A stretch of DNA of 64,000 bases from Paramecium octaurelia (taxonomy: Eukaryota > Ciliophora > Oligohymenophorea > Peniculida > Parameciidae), in NCBI GenBank assembly GCA_905182995.1, contig CAJJDP010000069.1, positions 343,237 through 407,236 on the forward strand. The letters are read 5' to 3'. Positions 24,376 to 36,100 of this stretch are shown here, piece after piece (within the stretch, counting starts at the first letter, position 1; each line of letters opens with the position of its first letter). Made by a program: the position numbers and the translations under genes. The notes under the pieces are model-generated. The model was not told the origin of the DNA, did no database searches, and saw nothing but the letters and a program-made list of their open reading frames with translations.

Positions 24376-25165
24376 ATTAATATAATTAACATTCATTCTT
24401 TAATGATAATTTATTTATTATGCATTATTAATTTGCTATTTTTGAATATTGGTGCACGCCCTAAATATTTATTCAATTCAGCCTGTTTTTTTTTTTTCTA
24501 ATAAGTTTTGTTTTAATATTCAATAATTTTTATTGGGACATTTTTAATTTATTTGTTCCATTTGATGATGTGTTATTTAAAAGAACTTCAATGATTTTTT
24601 TCTTCCTAAGCAAGTTTTCAATATTTTAATATCATTAATAATCATATATTATACTACATCATCTTTTGTCAAAAAAACGACTTCTTCGCCTGCATCTATG
24701 TAGTTTTCGAAAATAGAGCTTTATTCATTTAGCGTAAACAGCCCATTTATAAGCCATTTTTTATCTAAAAATTTCAGTATGGTGAATCAAAGATTTATCT
24801 TTTTCTTTGATATATGGCTTCTACCTCATAATATAGTTTAATTTTAGTAACTTTTTCAAATTATTAACCTATTTTCACTTATTCTTTTCTTACTTAAAGC
24901 ACCTTCTCAAGGCAACTCTCAAAAGGTAGTCACATGTTATAATTGAAGATGCCATATTGGGCATATAGTAATTTTTAAGACCAAAACTGATGCATAGATT
25001 AAACTCCCCCTTATGGATTGTTTAGTTAAATGTAATTGGCAAAAAAAATTTACAATTTTTCAATCGTTTTGGCCTATATTACGTTTATTATACTATTATG
25101 TAATTTCAAATGGAAATATATAAAAAAATGAATTTAGTTTTCAAAAAAATCAAATTTATAATAAA
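24376..25165. other. AT-rich, no gene seen
   Basis: No supported coding or RNA feature between the inverted transposon piece and the main transposase remnant. Confidence 0.35.
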
Positions 25166-26598
25166 TATCATAAATTAAGTATTTGCACATTATTGATTTT
25201 TTTGAATTATTTTTTTTATTTTTCTGCTCATTAATAAATGTCGCATAATTTTAACCGAGCTGAAATTCAAGTAAATAAATGCAATTATGAATTAATCACA
25301 CAATTAAGATCAGCAATCAGAAGTCTAAGATGAAATGATACTCTACTGATGCTATAGCTGCATTTACAATACTTACTCTAAGAGAAGTCCGATATCTCGA
25401 GTTGAAACTAAAATTTTGCAATAAGATAGTAAGAAATTACTTCAGTCTAATTCATGTAAACTGGATTAATAATTATGTAGAAGCCATACGCAAATGAACT
25501 TTAGAAATCAAATATAAATATTCAAAACATTTATTTAATAAGTTTAAGACATTTTTAATTGACTTTAAATAAATATTGTTCTGCATCTTATCGACTTCTT
25601 TACAAAAGATATAAGGAACTCAAATGAAACAAGGATAGAATTACGATTTCAACACTCCCTTGAATTTTTTTTAAGTTTAAATATTCAGAACGCTTAATTC
25701 GTATATATTGACGAAACAACGTTTGGCATAACAGAATTCATAAAAAATGCTGGCAATTTAGATGATAGCAAAATATTTCAATAAGTCAACAAGAAAAAGG
25801 GAGTATTGGGATTTTGGATCCGATAGGTACAAAAATTTTATCGCAATCTGATGATATAAGGAAATGCAAATTCATAAATTTATTGTTATCATTTTTAGCT
25901 ACTAACGAGAACATTAAGACATCATTATTAAAAAATAAGAGTTTATGTTAATTCTTGATAATAGCCCTGTGCATAGAAGAAAATGTTTATGAAATTGATG
26001 AGCGCAGCTTAATATTTATTTTTGCCATCATACACTCTTTAGCCAAATCTGATTGAAAAAGTTAGAATAACTTTCTTATAACATATAGAAGCTTTTAATC
26101 GACTAGTTTATTAATAAAATCAATGAATAGACCAATGCTTAATGATCTGAAAAATTGCTGAAAATAAATTGAATATTGAAACAAATTATATATTTCCTCT
26201 CATCCATAATCTATCAAAATATGTTTCACATTAATCAAAATACTCAAACATTATTTTTTCATTGACAATAATTCAGATTAAGTAATTATTTAGATTATAA
26301 CTAAAATTTATTTCTAATTCCTTCCTTTAATTTAGCAAATTATTTATTTATAAGGCCAACCTATTTACTGAGATCATCGATCAAGTTATCACATTCTTTA
26401 TTCAGTTTTTCATTGAAATCTCTCAAACTTGAAATAGGTTTCAAATTTTAATGGTGTGAATTGTGATTTCCTTCCTTAATACATTTGCAACAATTCAATA
26501 CTTTACTGATTACATGATGAATAAAACAAAACATATTAATCTCTTCAATGTGATCATCTATTTCACAAATCAATTTTTTATCATTTTATTTACATTCA
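25166..26598. repeat. Assembly duplicate C, left copy
   Basis: 1433 bp repeated exactly, as far as I can see, at 26600-28032 (offset 1434) after a single N at 26599. It holds the transposase remnant and the 3' part of the B-box-like stump. Confidence 0.92.
25238..26135 (+). mobile_element. Degenerate Tc1/mariner (IS630-type) transposase
   Basis: Protein-like blocks in order: MSHNFNRAEIQVNKCNYELI, then [16 protein letters not shown]. The DDE core follows: YIDETTFGITEFIKNAGN (first Asp, near 25705), ILDNSPVHRRK (second Asp, near 25955) and FLPSYTLQPNLIEKV (near 26030-26070, third acidic residue). This is the D...D-N-x-x-x-H-R...LP-x-Y-x-x-x-x-N-x-I-E pattern of Tc1/mariner transposases. The blocks lie in different frames with TGA stops between them, so the gene is dead. 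I could not find the terminal inverted repeats. Paramecium Tc1/mariner elements (families such as Sardine, Thon, Anchois) are germline elements tied to internal eliminated sequences. The copy at 26672-27569 is an assembly duplicate. Confidence 0.8.
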
Positions 26599-26599
26599 N

Positions 26600-28032
26600 T
26601 ATCATAAATTAAGTATTTGCACATTATTGATTTTTTTGAATTATTTTTTTTATTTTTCTGCTCATTAATAAATGTCGCATAATTTTAACCGAGCTGAAAT
26701 TCAAGTAAATAAATGCAATTATGAATTAATCACACAATTAAGATCAGCAATCAGAAGTCTAAGATGAAATGATACTCTACTGATGCTATAGCTGCATTTA
26801 CAATACTTACTCTAAGAGAAGTCCGATATCTCGAGTTGAAACTAAAATTTTGCAATAAGATAGTAAGAAATTACTTCAGTCTAATTCATGTAAACTGGAT
26901 TAATAATTATGTAGAAGCCATACGCAAATGAACTTTAGAAATCAAATATAAATATTCAAAACATTTATTTAATAAGTTTAAGACATTTTTAATTGACTTT
27001 AAATAAATATTGTTCTGCATCTTATCGACTTCTTTACAAAAGATATAAGGAACTCAAATGAAACAAGGATAGAATTACGATTTCAACACTCCCTTGAATT
27101 TTTTTTAAGTTTAAATATTCAGAACGCTTAATTCGTATATATTGACGAAACAACGTTTGGCATAACAGAATTCATAAAAAATGCTGGCAATTTAGATGAT
27201 AGCAAAATATTTCAATAAGTCAACAAGAAAAAGGGAGTATTGGGATTTTGGATCCGATAGGTACAAAAATTTTATCGCAATCTGATGATATAAGGAAATG
27301 CAAATTCATAAATTTATTGTTATCATTTTTAGCTACTAACGAGAACATTAAGACATCATTATTAAAAAATAAGAGTTTATGTTAATTCTTGATAATAGCC
27401 CTGTGCATAGAAGAAAATGTTTATGAAATTGATGAGCGCAGCTTAATATTTATTTTTGCCATCATACACTCTTTAGCCAAATCTGATTGAAAAAGTTAGA
27501 ATAACTTTCTTATAACATATAGAAGCTTTTAATCGACTAGTTTATTAATAAAATCAATGAATAGACCAATGCTTAATGATCTGAAAAATTGCTGAAAATA
27601 AATTGAATATTGAAACAAATTATATATTTCCTCTCATCCATAATCTATCAAAATATGTTTCACATTAATCAAAATACTCAAACATTATTTTTTCATTGAC
27701 AATAATTCAGATTAAGTAATTATTTAGATTATAACTAAAATTTATTTCTAATTCCTTCCTTTAATTTAGCAAATTATTTATTTATAAGGCCAACCTATTT
27801 ACTGAGATCATCGATCAAGTTATCACATTCTTTATTCAGTTTTTCATTGAAATCTCTCAAACTTGAAATAGGTTTCAAATTTTAATGGTGTGAATTGTGA
27901 TTTCCTTCCTTAATACATTTGCAACAATTCAATACTTTACTGATTACATGATGAATAAAACAAAACATATTAATCTCTTCAATGTGATCATCTATTTCAC
28001 AAATCAATTTTTTATCATTTTATTTACATTCA
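26600..28032. repeat. Assembly duplicate C, right copy
   Basis: Second copy of 25166-26598. It includes a second image of the transposase remnant (26672-27569), which should not be counted as another element. Confidence 0.92.
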
Positions 28033-28049
28033 CAAATATTCTGATTCAT
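27693..28049 (-). pseudogene. Stump of a B-box-like zinc-binding protein gene
   Basis: Start ATG 28049 (MNQNICECKQNDKKLICEID), then DHIEEINMFCFIHHVISKVL, CCKCIKEGNHNSHH and a coiled-coil stretch LRDFNEKLNKECDNLIDDLS ending at TGA 27693-27695; 118 residues. The spaced Cys/His pairs (C-x-C, C-x5-H, C-x2-HH, CCKC, H-x3-HH) resemble the B-box-like N-terminal module found on many Paramecium WD40 and repeat proteins. The repeat domain that should follow is missing; within about 120 bp the sequence becomes transposase remnant in the opposite orientation. I infer a truncated gene. Confidence 0.55.
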
Positions 28050-30110
28050 TTTTATATTCATTCATTTCTTTTTAAATTTAATTGATAGAATTTGTTACAT
28101 CTAAATTATCTCACTATATTCATCATTTTTTCACTCAAGATAAACTGTAAAGAATCTACTCAAAACCAATTTTAATCATATATTATTCTATAATTTGACA
28201 GTTTTCATTTATTTGGTTACTTTTTTATTAAATTACTGTTTCAAAAGATACTGTGCTTCAACACATTCCTTTTTGCGCAAATGTATTGAGTTCATTTAAG
28301 ATACTCAATTCATTTTATTATTTTATGGAATTTAGATTAATTTGAATATATTCTAGTATTAATATATTGATTAATATATTGATTAAACCTCCATTACCTC
28401 ACTCTTTGTTAACGTTTAACTTTTCTAGATGGAGATCTTAAACTGCAGTATATTTAATTCTAATGTTATTTTGTTAAAGTAAGAGGACATGCTTTATTTC
28501 CTTTGAAGGAGTAGGGAAAAATGAGGAAACAAGATAAATTATCAATTATTGTATTTTGAAATTCATGGATTTATTTCAATTAAAATTTCGACTTTCCGGA
28601 CCATGAATGCAGAGATAATACTCAAGTTGTGGATCAATTTCAAGAACATACACTTTTATGAACAAATTACAAATGTTTATTTCGGAGATTTCTTTAATCA
28701 TAATATCATTGTTAGAAAAAACAAATGGAATTGAATTGTGATATTTCTCTTTTTGATGATGGCTAAAACAATAGCCACTACTCATTATAAGATAAGCGTT
28801 AAAAATTATATAGTTATTCTTTATTCTTTACTAGAGTACCCAGACCTTAAAATTATCTCTCTTGCTCTTTTAACAACCATAGTCTAACTAGAAATAACAT
28901 CATGAGTTTATTAACAAAATCTTACAATGCCTTGATTAGGGATACCTTAATCACCTAAACATAATGAAATAGATCTTTGTTATATATAGTCTTGCGTTTT
29001 GTGATAACTCAAAATGGTTTTATAAATTTCAGAAAAAGTAAAGCATTTTAAATTTTGAATATATGGTTCTTTATATTTAATCACTTCCATTAAGTTAGCA
29101 TTTTTCAACTTGAAATCATCATTTTATTGTTTTGGTTCCTTTTATATTTCCTCTTGATCTTTTTTAATTTTACTTTTAAGTATTGTATAATTAGATGATT
29201 TCTTATTGTTTTTGTTACAATAAATTCTTAGAAATAGAGCAACAAATCGTAATTATTTTCTTCTTACTCCTAATTTCCATAATTCTTGCAAACTATTTTG
29301 TAATTCAGAATGCTTAATTTTCCCAAATTTCTATTATTCTTACTTCACTTTAAAACGTAGATCAAAGTTTACAATAAGAGTCAAATTCTTGCAAAATTTA
29401 GCACTATTGGTCGTGCTTATGGTATTGATTATAACTTTGTCGAATCAACAGTGAAACTGGAACTTAGTCCGGAATCACCAGTTGATCAATAGAATTGAAT
29501 ATTCTATTTTGGAATATTTGAACTATTTTTCAGTAATAGTATTTTAATCAAAGAATTTGGTTTAATTTTGAAAGGTAATAACAATTCTTAAAAATCTTTA
29601 AATTTATCCTAATGGCTATATCAAAAGAAAACTATATGAAAATGCACATTAATCGTAATGTCTAAGTCTATTTGTTATCATTTAGAAATTATCCATAAAT
29701 TTTAATAAACAGTTAGATTAATTCAATATGTAGATTTAGAATATTTATAATGCTTTTTGATACATTTCTGTAAAATCAATTTTTAGGTAAATATTAATAC
29801 CTGAATGTGGTAATTAATTAAGTGAATTTTATGAATAATTTAAATTTATGTTGAAATTCACTTATCAGCTTTCTTAACTTTTGCAATAGATTGGAATTAA
29901 GAATCCAGTTCTATTTTCATAAAAACCTAATGTGAAGAAATTTGATGGCCTTTTGGGCTCATAAAAAAAGGCCTGAAAAATAATTACGCCCGTTTTTCTT
30001 ACTCAACAATATGACCTGTAATATTAGAAGTTAACTTACCAATCGAAGCCACAACTTTTAAGTAAGGTTAAGTTTGATGACTTTCAATCGAATGACTTTT
30101 TTGATAGCTT
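28050..30110. other. Gene-poor, about 2 kb
   Basis: No supported gene. Short frames with some protein character occur, such as 28576-28785 on the complement (MSSGYCFSHHQKEKYHNSIP), but none has a start, length and context that would carry a call. Confidence 0.35.
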
Positions 30111-30359
30111 ATGCTCACGCTGGGGTAGAATAAGTTTGTCTAATTTATAAACTATTTCTCGATGATGTATTCCAAGGCTCTGAAATCGTTAAAGAAAGGG
30201 ATGGATTTTAAATATGGTATAAGCACTGTGCTTCAGCCTTACATAATTGATGGTAAGGGAGGATATCTGCATAGTATGGGTCATACTTTACATTCTGGTT
30301 GTAATTGCAAATTAGTTTATGAAAATTATCATTTATGTCAAATTGGAGTGTAAAGGTGA
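30111..30359 (+). CDS. Possible small or partial gene, unknown
   Basis: ATG 30111 to TGA 30357-30359, 82 codons: MLTLGQNKFVQFINYFSMMY, then GYLHSMGHTLHSGCNCKL and YENYHLCQIGVQ. The Gly/His/Cys-rich part looks like real protein and is less AT-rich than its surroundings, but no family is recognised and the flanks are non-coding. It may be a relic of a longer gene. Confidence 0.3.
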
Positions 30360-30376
30360 GGTTTTTTATGTCCCCA

Positions 30377-31739
30377 TACTTGATTTATATACTTTTACAA
30401 TTACTTCTCTAAAAAATTGAGTCCTCTATTTAACATTAAATTCTTTATGACAATTTTAGCAATAATAAACAATTATATTTAGCATTTATTTATTTTTAAA
30501 TTCTCTCAATTTTTTAATAGAATTTTACCTTCAACCATTTCAAGATTAATTAAGAATTAAATTAATTAAATCCAAAAAAAAGAGACAATTAATTAAAAAC
30601 AAAAATAATTGATAATTGTAAAAGTTTTCGATTATAAATATATTGCTTTTCAAATAATTAATTTATTTGCATTTAATCAATTGATTTAAATAATATCAAT
30701 TCACCTTTGCAACATTAAACAATCATTATCTTTACATGAATTCAATTTAATTAATTTCAAATCCTTTCAAATATTATTTTTTCTCCTCTTCATTTCTATA
30801 TTTTAATTTCTATTATACATAATTATCATATGCTTTTTTAATTTATGTAAATAAGTCAATAAATAAATTTGAAGCTAAAATACTGCAAAACATACCAATA
30901 TGAATCCATCCAAGTAGGATAAAATTATCTTAACTCATTTCAAAACTATATATTAAGAATGTCCCTGAAATAATCATTAAGAGAAACTCTCTAATTATTA
31001 ACTTAGAAAGTTCAAACATAGATATCAAAGGTTTAAATCTGACCAAGTAAATCAAGTACAATAATGATTGGACAGAAAGTAGGATTGATTAGACTTCTGG
31101 GTAGTGTATTAATTTCACAATAATTAAGATGTAAAATTAAATTCTGTAAATTTAAAAGGTCTTAAATTGAAGGGCCCAATAATGAGTTTTAGTTTCTGAG
31201 AAAAAATGCTTCCATTTCCGTATATTTTTTATTGTAGCTGTAGTAATTGAAAGCAAATTTAATGTAGATATTAGAATCAACACCAATCCAAAAATAGCAT
31301 TAATACTATTTAAAAATTCAAAAGGAGAGCCAAATTTGTAATTTGGAAATTATAACATTACACTGAACATAAATTAATGAAGCATGGCTAAGTAAACTTT
31401 AAATATTCCTAAAGAAAAATAGTCTAGTTTTAACTTTATGCACTTTTTCACAACTTTCTATTAAAATATTCTTATTAATTTAACGATTTTATTGTTATCT
31501 TAATATTTTAAGTAGAGTTAAAAAATTTTGTGTTAAAAGTTTTCAGATGTTATTAATGAATATATTAAGTAAGTAAGTATGGATAGTAATACAGAAAAAT
31601 AACAACTTTTAACATTATATAAATAAGGCTATTGTAAGATGTATTTAGGGTCTCGTTGTAAATTTTTGTTTACTTGATTTGATGCGCTTATTGCAAATAA
31701 TTAATCTATTTAAAATATCTCTAAAATAGGTTGTAATGA
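30377..31739. repeat. Assembly duplicate D, left copy
   Basis: 1363 bp repeated at 31741-33103 (offset 1364) after a single N at 31740. It contains a truncated copy of the 3' end of the giant Cys-rich gene (30723-31739). Confidence 0.92.
30723..31739 (-). pseudogene. Partial duplicate of the giant Cys-rich gene (assembly artefact)
   Basis: The 3' end of the gene at 32087-38693, repeated because of the unmerged contig overlap at 31740. It contains most of the membrane segments. Confidence 0.85.
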
Positions 31740-31740
31740 N

Positions 31741-33103
31741 TACTTGATTTATATACTTTTACAATTACTTCTCTAAAAAATTGAGTCCTCTATTTAACAT
31801 TAAATTCTTTATGACAATTTTAGCAATAATAAACAATTATATTTAGCATTTATTTATTTTTAAATTCTCTCAATTTTTTAATAGAATTTTACCTTCAACC
31901 ATTTCAAGATTAATTAAGAATTAAATTAATTAAATCCAAAAAAAAGAGACAATTAATTAAAAACAAAAATAATTGATAATTGTAAAAGTTTTCGATTATA
32001 AATATATTGCTTTTCAAATAATTAATTTATTTGCATTTAATCAATTGATTTAAATAATATCAATTCACCTTTGCAACATTAAACAATCATTATCTTTACA
32101 TGAATTCAATTTAATTAATTTCAAATCCTTTCAAATATTATTTTTTCTCCTCTTCATTTCTATATTTTAATTTCTATTATACATAATTATCATATGCTTT
32201 TTTAATTTATGTAAATAAGTCAATAAATAAATTTGAAGCTAAAATACTGCAAAACATACCAATATGAATCCATCCAAGTAGGATAAAATTATCTTAACTC
32301 ATTTCAAAACTATATATTAAGAATGTCCCTGAAATAATCATTAAGAGAAACTCTCTAATTATTAACTTAGAAAGTTCAAACATAGATATCAAAGGTTTAA
32401 ATCTGACCAAGTAAATCAAGTACAATAATGATTGGACAGAAAGTAGGATTGATTAGACTTCTGGGTAGTGTATTAATTTCACAATAATTAAGATGTAAAA
32501 TTAAATTCTGTAAATTTAAAAGGTCTTAAATTGAAGGGCCCAATAATGAGTTTTAGTTTCTGAGAAAAAATGCTTCCATTTCCGTATATTTTTTATTGTA
32601 GCTGTAGTAATTGAAAGCAAATTTAATGTAGATATTAGAATCAACACCAATCCAAAAATAGCATTAATACTATTTAAAAATTCAAAAGGAGAGCCAAATT
32701 TGTAATTTGGAAATTATAACATTACACTGAACATAAATTAATGAAGCATGGCTAAGTAAACTTTAAATATTCCTAAAGAAAAATAGTCTAGTTTTAACTT
32801 TATGCACTTTTTCACAACTTTCTATTAAAATATTCTTATTAATTTAACGATTTTATTGTTATCTTAATATTTTAAGTAGAGTTAAAAAATTTTGTGTTAA
32901 AAGTTTTCAGATGTTATTAATGAATATATTAAGTAAGTAAGTATGGATAGTAATACAGAAAAATAACAACTTTTAACATTATATAAATAAGGCTATTGTA
33001 AGATGTATTTAGGGTCTCGTTGTAAATTTTTGTTTACTTGATTTGATGCGCTTATTGCAAATAATTAATCTATTTAAAATATCTCTAAAATAGGTTGTAA
33101 TGA
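31741..33103. repeat. Assembly duplicate D, right copy
   Basis: Second copy of 30377-31739, this one continuous with the rest of the giant gene to its right. It is the copy to use for annotation. Confidence 0.92.
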
Positions 33104-36100
33104 GACTTTAGTGTAAGTGTTTAAAAAATCATTAAAATGGGGTGGAAATTAATATTGTATGTATTTCACATAAGATAACGACTACAATAAATCTAATAAA
33201 TTAAAACACATTATTGCATTTCCTGTTAGAAATGCCAAACTCGAGATTCCGACCATTGAATACATCATTGCATTATTTAGTTAAACAATAGATATTAATT
33301 ATTACTTAGTTGATTCTAGGAGGACAATTGGAGTGCCAAAATTAACAGATTGTTAATTTTCAAGTAGGCCTATCTAATCTCTATTGAATATAGCATTTTT
33401 CTGTAAGTCAACTTGTAAATTCGGATTTTATACAGGTTCACTAAATTCAATCCAAATTTAATATTTAGGATTATTTAGGGTATTTGTTAAGTTTGATATA
33501 CTATTGACAGTTAATTGATATCGAGTTTATGGAATGATAGTAAACACAATGACTTCTTGAAAATTTAGACCTTCCTCCAATTTTACTTCTTAAGTGAAAG
33601 TCAACTCAACTGTTTACGTTTATTGAACATCATTAGAGAGAATATTTAAATTAAATTTAGGTGCTACAATATATGCGCATAAACTTAATGATCCTTATTA
33701 ATTTATACACTGATAGGAATCTTCAATATGACAATTAGTAGAGCATCCATCTCCTCCTTAATTATTTCCATCATCACATTCTTCATATTGATTCATAAAT
33801 ATCCCATTACCACATTAGGTAACACATGCATGATCAATTAAGATATGATTTTCTCCACATCTGAAATTTGTCTATTAAATTATCTGTTACATCTCAATAT
33901 CTAAATCATTATAGTCATTAGAGTTTTCCTTAACACAATTACCTGTTTTAAGATCCAATATATATGAATTATCACATTTGTTACATTACTATTGCTGGCA
34001 TTCAATACAACCTTTTGAACACTAATATTCACACAAATAACAGCCATCATTTGGATTATCATTTCCATCGTCACACTATTCAAAAGGGTCAACAACGATT
34101 CCATCTCCACATAAAGTAGTGCAACGCTTTTATTGATCAAGAACCCACCCTGGACTAAAACAGGATTTACAAACACCATTCAAACATTCAGTACATTATT
34201 CTGAACATTAAAATTTGCATTCATAGCAACCATCATATGGAAGCTAATTACCATCATCACATTCCTCTAACCCTACGACTAATTTGTCTCCACATATTGA
34301 TCTACATGTTGCATCAAAAAGTTACCATCCTTTAACATTACATTCTTTACAAAAACCCTTTTGACATAATGTGCATTGGTCTTAACATTGAATATAGCAG
34401 TCAATGCATCCATCGTCATCATTATCATTTCCATCATCACATTATTCATTCCCTAGAACCAATTGGTCTCCACAAGTAGGTTAACAATTCATGTTTAATA
34501 GATCTAAATTCCATCCTACTAATGTGCATTCAAAACATAATCCATCAACGCACGTAGTACATTATTCATTACAGCCTAAGTTACAACTCAAACATAGTTT
34601 ATTAGAACCTAAATCACCATTCTCGCATTATTCCTCATGTACTTGAATTCCATCTCCACATATACTATAACAGCTATTTTTGGATTTATCTAAGTAATAA
34701 CCTATTGAACATTCAAAACATACTCCAAATTAACAGATTTGACAATTTTAATTACATTAAAATACACATAAATGACATCCATCCTATGGAATAATATTTC
34801 CATCATCGCACTCTTCATAATCCTATAAATAACCATCTCCACACTATGATATACATTAATTATTTAGAGTATTAAGCTAATGAGATTATAGATTACACCG
34901 TAAACACTATCCTTGATAACAATGCTTACAATGTCTAGGACAATCATACATACCATTAAAACAACCATCTTGTGCTATTAAATTCATATCATCACATTGT
35001 TCATTCCCTTTTGTATGTCCATCATTCAAGATTTCTAGGCATTTTCCCTCTAGATTATAATATCCGTGCTCACAATCAATACAAACTCCAAATTCGCACT
35101 TCAAACATGATTATTAGCATTAATATTTTGAAAGATAACAACCATCATACATTACAGAATTATAGTCATCACATTATTCTTCACCCACAACTTTAGAATC
35201 TCCAAAGAAGGAATAACACTTCTTATCCAAATTTACAATCCATCCTTCTTTACATTGTAGACAATTACCATTTTTTGGCAAATGAAGCAAGACTCTTAAC
35301 AATTGTATCTACATTAAAAGCAATTTTGATCAATTAAGTCATCACATTCCTCCTCATTTTACACAATAATTCCATCACCACATACAGGTTCACATTTGTT
35401 TTATATTTCCTCCAATTTCCATCCTATGGTATCACATTATAAACAACCATTTTCAGTACATAAAGTACAAGATTTTTAACAACTTAATTAACATAAATAG
35501 CATCCATCATCTAATAGGTTATTTCTATCTTCACAGATATTCTCCTTTTTGATTAATACTCCGTCTCCACAAACTTAAACACATTTCTTTAATTATTAAT
35601 TCCATTTATATCCTTAGGCACAAATAATACAAACTCCCTTAATACATTCTAAACAATTTATATCGCATGTAATTTAACATTAATTGCAAAGAATATTCTA
35701 ATCATCATCACATTATTCTTCTTCCAGTACTAAAATATTGTCACCGCAAATACTATGGCAAGTCCCATCTGTTGACAAGTACCAACCATTTGGTTCATTG
35801 CATTACTAACAAATACCAAAATCACAAACTGTGCATTGTATAGAGCATTAAAACTAACAATTAACACAGTTGCTTTTTTCTTCAAAACATTATTAGAGTA
35901 ATCCAATTGTATTTCCTAAACATTTAGAGTGACAGTCATTGTTATGAACTTCGTATCCATTTTTACATTAATAACATTTTCCATTTATACAAATATCACA
36001 CGCAAAATTACAAGCAAATTTACAATTATTGCAACCATCAAATGGGTTATTATTACCATCATCACAATCTTCTTCTTCAACCACTATCTCATCTCCACAT

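Noticed and set aside
24293-28032. Three transposon copies
   Set aside because: Two of the apparent copies are one element duplicated by the contig overlap at 26599. Only one element and one inverted fragment remain.
28576-28785. 69-codon complement frame MSSGYCFSHHQKEKYHNSIP
   Set aside because: Mildly protein-like but isolated, with no family and no continuation. Too weak to list as a gene.
33901-34179. 92-codon complement frame
   Set aside because: It is a shifted reading of the Cys-rich repeats; the real frame has regular Cys spacing.
34972-35196. Plus-strand frame inside the giant gene
   Set aside because: Antisense shadow without protein character.
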